Source: Tretioscincus oriximinensis
Lineage: Eukaryota; Chordata; Lepidosauria; Squamata; Gymnophthalmidae
Direction of reading: 5' to 3'
Length of the DNA: 64,000 nt
Assembly (NCBI GenBank): GCA_022410635.1
Contig: JAJVDF010000435.1
Span: 17,621 to 81,620 of the forward strand
The position numbers and the translations under genes were made by a program. The notes beneath the pieces are model-generated. The model had not been told where the DNA came from. It made no database searches and worked only from the letters and a program-made list of their open reading frames with translations. This document shows positions 10,816-22,288 of this stretch, one piece after another; the first letter of the stretch is position 1; each line of letters starts with the position of its first letter.

Positions 10816-13320
10816 TTATCATAGAATCTTAGAGTTGGAAGGGACCTCCAGGGCCATCGGGTCCAACCCCCTGCTCAANGTAGGATTCATTAAACCATCC
10901 CAGACACATGATTGTCCAGAGAAGGCAAACTAACCACCCACTGTGGCAAACTGTTCCACTGGTTTATCACCCTGACTGTTAGAAAGTNTNNNTNNNNNAT
11001 CTAATCTAAATCTACTTCCTTGCAGTTTCATTCCATTGTTTCTAATCCTTCCACGTGCCAATGAGAACAATGCTGATCCCTCTGCTCTGTGACAGCCCTT
11101 CAAATATTTGTAGACAGCTATCAGGTCTCCTCTCAGTCTTCTCTTTTGCAGACTAAACATCCCTAGATCCTTTTACCATTCCTTGTTGGACATGGTTTCC
11201 AGACCACACAACATCCTTGTAACTCTCTTTTGAACTTGCTCCAGTGTGTCAATGTCCTTTTTAAATTGCCACCCCCTGAACTCAACACAGTATTTCAAGT
11301 GTTGTCTTACCAAAGTACTGTAGAGAGGAATAATTACTTCACGTGATCGAGATTCTATGCTTCCCTTAATACACTCCCGGATTGTGTTTGCCTTTTTTTG
11401 CAGCTGCTTCACACTGTTGACTTATGTTTAGGCTCTGATCCACCAATACTTCCACCAGGTCCTTTTCACCTGTGCTGTTGCTCAGACATATTCCTCCCAT
11501 TCTATATGTGCTGTTTTCATTTTTTTTTGCCCAGATATATAATCTTGCATTTCTCTCTATTAAATACTATTCAGTTAGTTTCAGCCCATTGTTCCAGCTT
11601 TTCTAGGTCTTTTTGAATCCTTTCTCTATCTTGCTTAGTATTAGCAACCCCTTCTAACTTTGTGTCATCAGCAAATTTGGTATGTTTTCCTTCAATTCTC
11701 TCATCTTGGTAATTTATGAATATGTTAAGCAGCACTGGGCCCAGGACAGAACCTTGTGGTAACCCACTTGAAACATTCTTCCAATTGGAGGTGCAACCAT
11801 TTATTACCACTCTTTGTTCACTAATCCAGTTTAGAACCCATCTATTGTTTTGTCAATCCCATACTTGACCATTTTTTTCAAATAAGGATGGAATGAGATA
11901 CTTTGCCAAATGCTTTACTGAAGTCAAAATACATCACATCTACTGCGTATCCATGATCAACGCATTTGGTGATTCTATCATAGAAAGAAATTAGATTAAT
12001 CTGGCATGATTTGTTTGTTACAAATCCATGTTGGATCTACTGCATTCCTATCCAAGTGTTGGTACACATGCTGCTTTATAACATGTTCAAGGAACTTTCC
12101 TGGTATTGAAGTTAGACTCACAGGCCTGTAGTTTCTGAGTTCCACCTTTCCCCCCTTTTTGAAGATAGGGACAACATTTTCCCTTCTCCATTCTACTGAG
12201 ATTTCGCTTGTTGTCCACGAATTTTCAAAGATCCCTGCAAGTGATTCCACTATTACTTCTGCTAGTTCCTTTAGTGCCCTGGGNTATAGCATCTGGACCT
12301 GGAGACTTGAATTCATTTAAATTAGTTAAGAGTTCCCTTACCTTTTCTCTGTTTATTAAGTGCCTTGATTTTTTTTTATTCCTTCAATAGAATGTTGAAT
12401 GCCAGCTATTGTTGTATTTTCTTTCTCAGAAAAAACAGATGCAAAATAAGAGTTCAGAAGTTCAGCTTTCTCATTATTGCTTTTGATCAATAGACCATTT
12501 TCTCTTTGTAGAACTCCTACAGCATCTTCAGCCTTTCTTTTTCTTTTGATGTACCCCCCCAAACCCGTTATTATTGCTTTTTACATTCCATTCGAGATTC
12601 AGTTTATATTTAGCTTTAGCTTGCTACAGACTGCCTTATATCCTTCCTTAGAAATGTTTGCCTTCTTCCATTTCATAAACGGTATTTTTCCCCTTTTTAT
12701 TAAGTTATTAAGTTATTAAGATCTGGGTTCATCCACAGTGGCCTCCTTAGATGTTTTCTTCTTTGGGGGATTATTAAAGATTGTGCTTCTAGAATCTCAT
12801 TTCACAAGATTTCCTATCCTTCTTAGACATTTATGTTCTTTAAGACTTCCAACCATTGGAACATTCCTACCATCTTTCTGAGTCCATCAAAATCTGCTCT
12901 TCTAAAATCCAGTCTTGAAGTCTGAGTCCTCTCAGGTCTTCCTCCCTATATTATGTAGAATTCAATTATTGCATGGTCACTGCCCCCTAAGGTCTCAGCC
13001 ACCCTGACTTCCTCAACTGTTTCCTCCTTGTTGCTAAGAATTAGATCCAGGATAGCAGATCCCCTTGTTTTTTCCTTCCACNTTTTGGCATATAAAGTTA
13101 TCAGCTAGCNAAGATAAAAAATTTAATAGACTCATGACTTTTGCCTGAGAGAGATTCCCAACAAATGTCTGGATAGTTAAAATTTCCCCTAATTGCTATG
13201 TCATGTTTGAGATCATAGTCATCTGTTGTACATCCATATCTTCTGCTTGTCCAGGAGTCCTATAATAAACTCCCACGATGGTGTCCTTTCTTAATTAGTT
13301 GTGTTAGCTTCATTTCTAAG
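10816..13320 (-). mobile_element. CR1 LINE, 2.5 kb copy (classic 3' end)
   Basis: The plus-strand left edge, ATCATAGAATCTTAGAGTTG, is the reverse complement of the classic CR1 3' terminus (ATTCTATGAT). Reading minus-ward, the copy passes through 3' UTR, the ORF2 C-terminus, the RT domain and the C-terminal part of the endonuclease. It differs in subfamily from the octamer-ended copies and matches the one at 45.0 kb. It abuts an R5 MITE at 13323. CR1 copies are normally 5' truncated, as here. Confidence 0.85.
11170..12990 (-). pseudogene. CR1 ORF2 remnant (endonuclease and RT)
   Basis: On the minus strand the endonuclease C-terminus shows [10 protein letters not shown] near 12958-12990, the SDH motif that ends APE-type endonucleases. 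RT motifs follow: NYRPVSLTSIPGK (about 12100-12140), a motif A region reading YFDFSKAF near 11915-11940, GLPQGSVLGP near 11735-11765, and FADDTKL near 11655-11675 with both catalytic aspartates kept. The C-terminal region near 11173-11412 includes PLYSTLVRQHLKYCV. Stops and frameshifts break it into at least five frames, so no functional protein can be made. Confidence 0.8.
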
Positions 13321-13322
13321 GT

Positions 13323-13493
13323 AGGGTCCCATCATAAAAAGTGGGATAGAGATTTCTATTTTTAATGGCCATAGAAGAGAAGATTTTTTTCACCAGATGC
13401 AGTTTTTAATGCCTGCTTCACCTGAGAAGGAGAGGGGAATAATTTTTCATGCCTACCAAAGGTGCAATGCTCTGTCCCAATTTTTATGAGGGA
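13323..13493 (+). mobile_element. MITE family R5
   Basis: The ends AGGGTCCCATCATAAAAA and CCCAATTTTTATGAGGGA are imperfect inverted repeats. The core TTTTTTCACCAGATGCAG matches the R5 copies at 9.6 kb and 40.4 kb. Confidence 0.45.
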
Positions 13494-14089
13494 ACTTTAT
13501 TCTAAGGTCACTATTACTGAGAATGATTAAGAAATGACAATGAATATCTATGTGCTTACTGAATGGTGTGTGAAACTGCTGAGGAATATATATGCTCATT
13601 TCTTTGTGACTTGAAGCAACTCCCTGCATCTGTATATTTGAGCCTAAGGCCACCTAAGGTTGCATAAGCATCTTCCTGTTACTTCCTTGGCTATTATCAC
13701 ACTTTCAGAGTGAGGGAGCACATCAGCAAAATGTTTCTTTCTTTATTCTCTTTTTTCTTCAAAGCTTCTTACCATACCTCTTTTCTCTTGTGCCTCTATA
13801 CTGGTCCTCTTGTGCTTTCTGCTCTGCTCAAACCAAGTGCCTCATCTAGCCTAGGGTTTCTTCTTTATGGTTCCATCTTCGCTCATTTTCCCTCACAATC
13901 TTTCACTCCTGGAATTTTCTCCTTGCTTCCCCCCATTCTATCCCTTCTCTTGTCATCTTCAAATTCAGCTAAAAGTAGCCCTATTTTCCTTTGATGTTTC
14001 TGAGTAATTTGTTTTAATTAACTTTTACTATTTTATATTATTTGTTAAATTTAACATTTGCTTGTATTCCTTTGTTTGATTTGTTGTAN
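13494..14089. other. Unclassified; CT-rich patch
   Basis: A pyrimidine-rich stretch spans about 13730-13990 and gives a chance 94-codon plus frame. No domain or motif is visible in it. Confidence 0.4.
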
Positions 14090-15640
14090 TTTTTTTAATT
14101 TTTTTCAACAAATATTTCTTGATATTGTTTTACATGCTTCATATTAATAGTTCCCCTATTCCCACCCCTTCACCCCAAACCATCCCCGTTCCCCCATTAA
14201 ATCATCATATTGTATCATATGGTATTATTTACAAAATAAACATCAATGATAGTTTAAAAATCTTTCCAGGTTTGGTTAACTTTCGTAGCAAATAANTTTT
14301 AATAACCATCCATTTTTTGACTAATTTTCTCCAGTTTCTGATATCNTTATTATAATTTATCCTTATATTATTTAATTCCACAGCCATTTTCTCCATTTTA
14401 TAATACCAATTTGCCGTGTTTCTTTCCCTGATGTCCTTCCACCCTCTAAGGAGAACTAACTGCGCACATGTTATCAATTCTTCTATTAATTTCCTTATTG
14501 TTATTGTTTGAACACTATCTATGTCTGCCAAAATAATCACCATTCTATTTGTAATTATTCTGTTCGTATTAAAAATCAGATTTATTTCATCCTGAATTTG
14601 TTTCCAATATCATTGCGTAATTGGACATTCCCATATCATGTGATTGNAATTTGCTCTTTGTTGACATCCTAGCCAACATAAATTTTGCATATTCGGTATT
14701 ATGTGTGCTAGCTGTTCTGGGGTTCTGTGCCACTTATGCAAATTTTTTAATTTTGTTTCTTTCAATTTGTTCATCTTTACATTTTTTATGTTTCCCCTGA
14801 GGCTATTTAATTTGAGTTTTGCCATTTCATTATTATTCCTCTTTTTATTTCTTCACTTTTTTGTTGTATGTTAATATAAATATCCGATATTTTCTTGTTC
14901 TTATTTATTATTTTATTTATTTTCTTAAATTTATCGTTCTTTTTGAGAGTTTCTTTAATATTCTGTTGATTAATATATCTCCATATTGCTATTGTTTGTA
15001 ACCACGATCCCTCTCCTATCCAATGTTGCAATCCTTGTAAAGTCACTGATGTATTCGTGGGTTTCCAAAGTTGGAATATTCTTGTAATGCCTCTCATTCT
15101 TAATTTTTCTAAAGCTCTATTCATGTTGTGTTCATCTGTTTCATTTATAGTTGATATTAATTGACATTTGCTTATTTGATTTTCTAAAAAATTTTTCCCT
15201 TTTTTCCAGATTTTCATCATTGCCAAAAATGGTTCCCTCCACGTTTCTTTTTCTCTTCTATGGTAAGTTCTGAATATTATTTCTTTGTTATCCATCTTAT
15301 TTAAAGTTCTTATCATTTTGGTCCATTTCCTTTCAGTATATTGAATTTCTAATATATTTTTAATTTGACATGCATTGTGTAATCTCTGAATGTCTGGGAT
15401 GCCCCATCCCCCCTCTGTTTCATTTGCTAATAGCCATTTCTTTTTTAATCCTGTTTTTTCCCATGTTGACCCATTTTAAAATTCTATTTGACGANTTTAC
15501 TAAAATTTCATTTTTGACTGGAGTGAGTATAGATTGGAATATTTATGTTCTCTGTGGAATTATAAACATTGCCTTTTTCCAAGCTTTTAATAATTTATTG
15601 ATTTTGCCCCATACAATACAGATTTTATTGATCTGTATTT
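14090..15640 (-). mobile_element. L1-clade LINE, 3' part of ORF2
   Basis: Minus-strand frames collectively match the C-terminal third of lizard-type L1 ORF2. In order they are a WGKINKLLKAWKKA-like segment near 15560-15600, GGMGIPDIQRLHNAC-like residues near 15385-15425, then NKMDNKEIIFRTYHRREKE and WREPFLAMMKIW. The terminal knuckle region reads LHKWHRTPEQLAHIIP followed by a CW...C...HMIWEC pattern near 14625-14745. The 3' end is A/T-rich. Several stops and frameshifts are present. Confidence 0.7.
14229..15316 (-). pseudogene. L1 ORF2 C-terminal remnant
   Basis: Three minus-strand frames (15316-14807, 14825-14610, 14543-14229) are successive parts of one decayed ORF2 C-terminus. The middle one holds the cysteine/histidine knuckle that closes L1 ORF2. 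The last contains GWKDIRERNTANWYYKMEKM, which resembles the L1 tail of squamates. No RT catalytic motif is included, so it is a 5'-truncated, dead copy. Confidence 0.65.
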
Positions 15641-15712
15641 TATGTATATTGTACATCACCATGTACATGGATGGTGATTTTTAAATAAACGTAAATAAAC
15701 AAAATCTCTAAT
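15641..15712 (+). repeat. Short palindrome and LINE/SINE-type tail
   Basis: ATCACCATGTACATGGATGGTGAT-type pairing near 15656-15680 forms a small palindrome followed by AAATAAACGTAAATAAAC, which looks like an L2-type tail. Confidence 0.3.
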
Positions 15713-16375
15713 TCAGAAAAAAAAATCACTTTTGGTTTAGATAACATGCNATGTAAATACCATTTACCTTGCTGATGTGTTGGTCCATTCAGAAGGTGGA
15801 CTGAAATTGGATTAAAATGTAGGTGGCACCACATCTTAAGTTAAGTACAGGATTGTGTTCAGAAAGGGTTTAATCATTATCACTGGTATTAGCACCTGAT
15901 TATGCTCACCAGGGTACTAGAAGCCCTAATCATAAAGATGGAAGGCATGAACAAAGTGTCCAGGCCCACTACAGGATGCATTTCAGTGGCAATGTCATAA
16001 GATGATGCTGTAATGCATTCCCTGGAGAGTCTAAGGCCAAAAAGTCCTGCCTCTGATCTGAGCCAGCAACATTGTGTAGAGAGCCCTGGACCCCACACAC
16101 CTGCCCTACTGTACGAAGATTTTAGCAGCAAACTCTCACCTTCATAATAACTCTCCTGCTCCACTTCGGTTCTTCTGCTTCTGCCTCTTAATGTTTCCCC
16201 TCAATAGAAGTTAACTTTCTGCCCTATTGGCCAACTCTCAGAAACATATATGTGCTCCAAAGCTAGAGGAAAAATGGATCAATTTATGGAACAGGATCCT
16301 GATGACAACAGGAGCCAGTTTGCCTCTGAAGACCACTTAGACTTCAAACAAAACAATCCATGTGCTCATGTCCTG
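15713..16375. other. Unclassified sequence
   Basis: The 91-codon minus frame at 15889-16164 has no recognisable domain or context. I treat it as chance. Confidence 0.35.
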
Positions 16376-16455
16376 CAGGGGGTTTTCTTTGGTTGGCCAA
16401 TGAGAGAACGAACTGGTAGACTAGATGGCCCAAGGGTCTGATCCAGTGATATCTT
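16376..16455 (+). repeat. CR1-like 3' UTR relic
   Basis: The segment GACTAGATGGCCCAAGGG followed by a TCTGATCCAGTGATATC-type end resembles the terminal 3' UTR of CR1 LINEs (compare 19870-19915). The upstream part is not recognisable. Confidence 0.4.
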
Positions 16456-17640
16456 TGTAAGAAATCTTCTCATTTCAATTCAGGAGTGGGGGAGGGAACC
16501 TGAGTTTTTTAATGTTTCCTCTCTCCAAGGAGCACCACTCTGTACAACAAGATGCAGGACTCTTGCAGAAGAAATTTCTATTTACTACCCAGAGCAGTGA
16601 CCTCACCAGTCATAGCCTTGCTTCTTATCATAGCAAGATTGAAGATGCCAAAATGAAAATGTGGTAATCCTAGTGAAAACACTTTTGAATGATGNTGCTG
16701 CAAAGGAACTAAAGAGAAGTTTTTTTCCATGATTCCTACCTGCTCTGTTATTGTACTTAGATTTCCAATCTGGCTATGGTTGCTTTAAGTCTTAATAAAT
16801 GAAGGCAGTGAAGGAAATAAAAACAGGACTTTGCCGAACATGTTGCTAGAGCTTCAGACTCTCCTTGCATATACGAGTGTGTGCCTGTGCATGCTTGTGA
16901 TTCTTTNAACAGAGCTTCGGGCAATAACCTAATGATTTTTCTCAGGCTGCAGCCAATGATTAATGTTCAGTTTATATTCTGAAGCAAACCTGTGTGAGAT
17001 TCAACAACACTAATTGGGCTCCTGGTTAAGGACTAGCAAGAAAAGCTGAGAAATTACGGACCTCTCAACAAGGTTTCCAATTTAAGAATGGTACGTGCCT
17101 TTCTGAGTGTCCAAATACCCGGAGCTGCTGAGATCTTGATTGTGTTCTTGTCAGGGGCTTGAAAATCTTAAATTGGATTCCACAAAAAGNCACTATAAAA
17201 ACATGGTGTGTGCCTTCAATTCACAGTATGATTGCATACCTTGGGGATAGTTGGCTGCTCTTCAAATGTAGATGTGTCTTTCAAAAAAATACCCAGTGCA
17301 GCTATCTGATATGTTAAAATTTATTTATTGTAACCAGGCAAGATAAAAGATCGCAAATGGAAGTGTTCAGGAAACTCCACCTTCAGATTCAAGATTAGTG
17401 GCTGCACGTGAGATACAATGACGCAAAAGGATTGTATGTCCACATGACATCTTTGCTTACATGGTGATTACATAGATGGGAGAATAAATTAGGCGAGGCG
17501 AAATTATGAAAAAGAAGAGGCGAAGTAGAGAGGAGGGGATAGGTAGAGAGTAGTACACACAGGCAAATACATCTGCCAATTTTTNAAAAAATAGAACACC
17601 TGTTCACCATTGCCTTCAACTGAGTCAATTATATCCTCTC
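16456..17640. other. Unclassified sequence
   Basis: Nothing recognised. It is AT-rich with a few N positions. Confidence 0.4.
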
Positions 17641-17762
17641 TTTGCAGACATTGTTATTACTTTTATATGGCCTATTATAATAGTTTTTAACTTTTTGCTA
17701 TAGTCTGCCCTGAGACCNTTGAACATATGGAAAATATAAATATAAGTAAATAAATACATAAA
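17641..17762 (+). mobile_element. L2 LINE 3' tail
   Basis: The string TGCCCTGAGACC followed by a GGAAAATATAAATATAAG tail matches the L2 3' end at 4075-4115. Only the last 120 bp or so are present. Confidence 0.55.
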
Positions 17763-17847
17763 TATATAGCTCAGGTTGATATACCTATCAAAATGCTGGT
17801 TCCCAGTGGACTCCTCAGAGTGGAGTGACCCAATAGCTTTACTTGCT

Positions 17848-19944
17848 TACCTCTACAGTAAAGGAAGTATTTAGAATGAAGAGAAACTCATTTAAAAAGT
17901 GGAAGAGAACAGAAGGGAGCACAAACTGTGGCAAACCAAATGCAAGGTAGTAGTCAGGGATGCAAAGAAAAACTTTGAGGAGCACATTGCAAACAATATT
18001 AAAAGAAATAATAAGGACGTTTTCAAATATATCAGAAATAAGAATCGTACCAGGAAAGCAGTCGGACCACTCGACAGCAATGGACAAAAGGGCATAATCA
18101 AGGAGGACGTGGAGATTGCAGAGAGGTTAAATGAATTTTTTGCTTCAGTTTTCACTGAGGAATTTACCCGCAACAGATTTAGTGTTCTCAGAAAGAACAC
18201 CAGAGGAATTAAACTGGATAGAGATAACAAGGGAGGAGGTCCTTGCTAGCCTTAATAAGCTGAACATTTATAAATCCCCAGGGCCAGACAGCATTCACCC
18301 AAGAATTCTTAAAGAACTCAAATGCGAAATTGCTGAACTTCTAACCAAAATATTTAATCTCTCCTTAAGATCAGGCATAGTACCAGTAGACTGGAAGGTA
18401 GCTAATGTAACACCAATCTTCAAAAAAGGATCCCGGGGTGATCCCGGAAATTATAGACCCATCAGTTTAACATCAATTCCAGGTAAAGTGTTGGAAACCA
18501 TAATTAAGGACAAAATTACTAAACACATNGAGAAGCACGCATTGCTGAATGAAACTCAGCATGGCTTCAGCAAAGGTGAATCATGCCTTACCAACTTGCT
18601 AGAATTCTTTGAGAGTGTTAACAAACATGTAGATAAAGGGGATCCAGTTGATATTGTCTATCTAGGTGTTCAGAAGGCTCTTGATAAAGTCCCTCATCAA
18701 AGGCTTCTAAAAAAGCTCCATACTCATGGAATAAGAGGACAGACTTTGTCCTGGATTGGAAAATGGCTAAAATATAGAAAACAGAGGGTAGTATTAAATG
18801 GGCAGTTCTCTGAGTAGAAAGAGGTAAGAAGTGGGGTATCCCAGGCATCTGTACTGGGACCCTTGCTTTTCAATATATTTATAAATGATCTGGATGCCGA
18901 GGTAAATAGTGAAGTAGCCAAGCTTGCTGATGACACTAAACTGTTCAGGGTAGTGAAAACTGAAAATGATTGTAAGGCGCTACAGAGTGATTTATTGAAA
19001 TTGGGTGAGTGGGCATCAAAGTGGCAAATGCACTTCAACTTAAGCAAGTGCAAGGTCATGCATATTGGGGCAAAGAACCCAAACTACCCCTAGCACCTGA
19101 TGGGAACCAAGCTTTCTGTGACCGAGCAAGAAAAGGATCTTGGGGTGTTGGTGGACAATTCAATGAAAATGTCAACCCAGTGTGCAGCAGCAGCAAAAAA
19201 GGCAAATTCCATGTTGGGGATAATTAGGAAAGGAATAGAAAACAAGTCATCAAATGTTGTTTTGCCTCTTTATAAATCTGTGGTGAGGCCACATTTGGAA
19301 TACTGTGTTCAATTCTGGTCACCACATCTCAAGAGGGATATTTTGGAACTGGAGAAGGTACAAAAGAGGGCAACAAAAATGATCAATGGTCTGGAGCACC
19401 TCCCTTACATAGCAAGACTGCAACGTCTGGGCCTCTTCAGCCTTGAAAGGAGANGTTTGATCTGTTTGAAGTATACAAAATCATGCATGGGATTGACAGA
19501 GTGAATAGAGAAAAAATGTTTTCTCTATCACACAACACAAGGACCAGAGGGNACTCCTTAAAACTGTTGGGTAGAAAAGTGAGAACAGACAAAGGAAAGT
19601 ATTTTTTCACCCAGAGGGTCATTGGCCTGTGGAATTTACTTCCTAAAGAGGTAGTGGTAGCTAACAGCTTGGATAGTTNCAAGACAGGACTAGACAGGTT
19701 TNTGGACACCAAGGGTATAGATGGGTACTAGGATGGATGTCTGGATGTTGCCTTCGGGATGGAGCAACAGGTAGGACTCCTGAAATACCATTTGCAGAGA
19801 GACATGAACAGGAGCATATTTGGCTTTCCTCTGTTCGGACTGCCCAGGTGCAGCTGGTGGGCCTCTGTGTGACACAGAATGCTGGACTTGATGGGCTGTG
19901 GCCTGATCTAGTATGTCTCTTCTTATGTTCTTATGTTCTTGCTT
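17848..19944 (+). mobile_element. CR1-type LINE, best-preserved copy
   Basis: This copy runs from just upstream of the RT domain to the 3' terminus, ending in tandem TTCTTATG octamers. The 5' edge aligns with the minus-strand copy that begins near 25300, so it is 5' truncated as usual for CR1. It has few lesions and includes a complete 3' UTR (19732-19944). It is the youngest-looking LINE in the window and gives the reference for the other octamer-ended fragments at 9.2, 24, 27.6, 42, 46.3, 50.3, 51.5, 60 and 62.6 kb. Confidence 0.85.
17899..19731 (+). pseudogene. CR1 ORF2 reverse transcriptase remnant
   Basis: The frame starts at about 17899 (pre-RT region with KNFEEHIANNIKRNNKDVF), shifts near 18160-18200, then stays in one frame to about 19450 apart from TAG codons at 18815-18817 and 19091-19093. 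A final shift near 19450 leads to the C-terminus, which ends at 19731. RT motifs are SPGPDSIHPRIL, NYRPISLTSIPGKVLE (about 18447-18495) and QHGFSKGESCLTNLL. Motif A has lost its catalytic aspartate: YLGV replaces the usual YLDF at 18659-18670. Motif C reads LADDTKL at 18923-18943 with both aspartates kept. The protein could not be catalytically active even with the stops read through. Confidence 0.8.
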
Positions 19945-20479
19945 TGATGTCAATGAATTCCTTCAGAGATCTGAGGCAAAAACAAGATCCTTAGCACATT
20001 GTTCTTGTCTGCCCCATTTTCCTGGATGATTCACTCTTTTTAGCCTCCATCTAAATACATCCTAAAGCACAGCTTTGTCCCCTGTGCCCATCCAAGGTGC
20101 CTGCTATCCCCTGGGGCCTGCAACCTCCTGTGGGGCCACGCAGTCCTCAGGGCCATNTGCTGGAGGCTACTGGGGGCCCCTTGGCATCTGCTTCTCGGGC
20201 CCCAAGCCTGGGATGATCAGGCCCACATAAAGGATGCCGGCAGCACGGAGGCTCTGGTACTACATTGCCCTCGCCTAGCCAGATAGATATGAGATGATGA
20301 CCTCTGTTGCCACTGCCACAGTCTCCTTGGGCACTTCCACACTGGGGGCACTACTGAAACCCACTTCAGGCATTGGTCAAGAGGGCAGTAGCAAAGGCAG
20401 CAGCAACTGTTCGCGTACAACTGCACTGGCTTGAGGAGGGAAGACACAGGAGCATGCTGGGAAGTGTACTCCCACCTGA
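19945..20479. other. GC-richer unclassified stretch
   Basis: From about 20080 the base composition becomes GC- and CpG-richer than its surroundings. A 125-codon minus frame (20217-20594) has no recognisable domain and spans a repeat end, so I reject it as a gene. Confidence 0.35.
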
Positions 20480-20641
20480 TGCTGGGGGAAAAGGCGAGGA
20501 CAGAGAAGGCCAAGGTGGCTCCAGGGGAGTGGAAGAGATTGGAGAACACCCGCACTGCACCAGAGTATAAGTCAAGGGGGGCTTTTTTCAGCATTAAAAA
20601 TGTGCTGAAAAACTAGACTTATGCTCGAGTATATACAGTAT
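20480..20641 (+). repeat. Repeat terminus with small hairpin
   Basis: It contains the hairpin TTTTCAGCA / TGCTGAAAA near 20584-20612 and ends TTATGCTCGAGTATATACAG. I recognise this terminus as common in reptile DNA but cannot name the family. No matching left terminus is visible. Confidence 0.35.
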
Positions 20642-20680
20642 TTTAAGGACACAGCCACACTTCAGTTTACACTAGGATTC

Positions 20681-20812
20681 CTCCATTAAATCCTGGACAG
20701 AGCTTTGGACCTTTAATCGTTATAGAACGTAAGGCCTGCTGCATCTAGGCGAGAAACTACCTTTTCATATGCATTGAATGTCCAAAGCTCTACCCTGGAT
20801 TTCATGGGGAAA
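20681..20812. repeat. Imperfect 28-bp inverted repeat
   Basis: The left arm CCATTAAATCCTGGACAGAG, continuing CTTTGGAC, pairs imperfectly with GTCCAAAGCTCTACCCTGGA, continuing TTTCATGG. The spacer is about 75 bp. The arrangement looks like a short MITE or foldback element. Confidence 0.4.
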
Positions 20813-21043
20813 CCATGGTTCCCAACATGGGGCACACACCACACTGGGGGACAANTTGATTTTTAAGGGGAGGGGGGCAATTCAAGAATGAGCTGTTAAA
20901 AGTGATGTTTTGGATTTCTTATGGTTCTAGGGGCCTCATATACAGCATACATACATGTTTTAAAAATATGTCATGAAAGAGCATCAGAATTTAAAGACGC
21001 TTGAGTGGGGCGGGGCTAAAAAAAAGTTGGGAACTACTGCTTT
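20811..21043. mobile_element. hAT-like MITE
   Basis: The ends CATGGTTCCCAAC and GTTGGGAACTACTG are inverted, similar to the CAGTGGTTCCCAAC termini of vertebrate hAT MITEs. An internal G-rich run (GGGGAGGGGGGC) and GTGGGGCGGGGC are typical of that group. No clear 8-bp target duplication remains. Confidence 0.45.
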
Positions 21044-22120
21044 AGATGATATTATGTTCATCTTGGGATTCAACAGCCTACATCATTTTTTCTGTTCTGA
21101 ACCATATTCTTCAGGATTTAGCTCAGAAAAGAAATTGGGGTTAGTCCAGAAAAAATAACACATTCCTTAAATTGTACCAACATGCAGAAGGGAGACTCCT
21201 TATTTGCTTACTGGTTCAATACATTGGCCAGTATCTTGCAAAATATTTCCATTTAATGCCCAGGTTTCATTTGCTTAGTTTGCTTTTTGTGGGAAAGTCT
21301 TACTATAAAGCTCTCATTCTTCCTCTCCTATGGAAGAATGTATGATTATCATTGTTTCACTTACATGTCAATCATAACTGTCATTTTCTTCACTGGCTAC
21401 ACCAATAGTAGCTAGAAGAAAATTAAATAACTGTAATTGAACTCTGCAACACTGGCTTTAATAATTGATTTTAAAAACAGAAAGCGAGAAGAGGGGGAAA
21501 TCTGGGTTCAGTAACCCAAAGGAGAAGAAAGTAAAACAGTTTATTAATAGATCTGTCAAAGCAGGAATTCCCAGACCGGCAAAGCAGGGTAAATTAGGGT
21601 AGAAGGGTTATAATGGAGAAACTAACGTTAAATTCCAGTGAATAAACAATTCCAAGTTAGTAGATCATGAAGAATATATATCAACAAAGAANCAAACTAT
21701 GTGACAAAAATTAAGCACCAAGTGACTTTTGTGGTTTAGTATAGTGTTTACTGTTGGACTAGTTTTGATGGGTTTGGCTATAGAAAGCAGAACATCAGTG
21801 CTGCATATTTATAATGGGTGTGTCAAAGAGGGAAGTTCAACAGGTGCAGTTTGTTGAAGGACAGATGATGCTATTGTACCTGCAGCAACTGATGAAATTA
21901 TTGCTTAGAAAATTCTTTAAAAATGTGTTTTTATGACAGAGGTTCTCAGCCCCAGCCCTTTAGAGGATGTGTTTTGATGATTGAGGATGAGATGCAGTGA
22001 ACTAGATGTCATCATAGGCACTTCCATGTCAAAATTAAGTGGGAAAAATATTAAAACTATGGATGCATTTGATAGGATTTATTCTATATACAATCTCAGG
22101 ACAGTTTCATTACAGAGAGC
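21044..22120. other. Unclassified sequence
   Basis: Nothing confidently recognised. A segment near 21835-21900 (CAGGTGCAGTTTGTTGAAGG) may be a decayed relative of the R5 MITE core. Confidence 0.35.
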
Positions 22121-22288
22121 AGTTTACATATAGTTTTTTGCATATAGTCTTTCATGATAGAATTTCCAATGTCACTTACAAATCACTTGGTTTGCATGTT
22201 TGTTTGTATGCTTCCCCCTCCCCCTTTAGAGTCTTGCTCGATTGAGTAACATTCTACGTATTCATGGAAAAAAGAGCAACATGATGGC
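22121..22288. repeat. 168-bp direct repeat, copy 1
   Basis: It is identical by eye to 22409-22576 over all 168 bp, starting AGTTTACATATAG and ending GAGCAACATGATGGC. It directly abuts the foldback element at 22289. Confidence 0.95.

Noticed and set aside
10985..11000. Cluster of N calls and isolated Ns elsewhere
   Set aside because: These look like ambiguous or unresolved base calls in the assembly. I saw no biological pattern in their positions.
14819..15001. Plus-strand membrane-protein-like frame rich in Phe/Ile/Tyr
   Set aside because: It is the antisense of an AT-rich L1 ORF2 remnant, where Lys/Asn codons read as Phe/Ile on the opposite strand.
20217..20594. 125-codon minus frame in GC-rich DNA
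   Set aside because: It overlaps a repeat terminus, three other frames are equally open, and there is no recognisable motif. GC-rich DNA has few stop codons.
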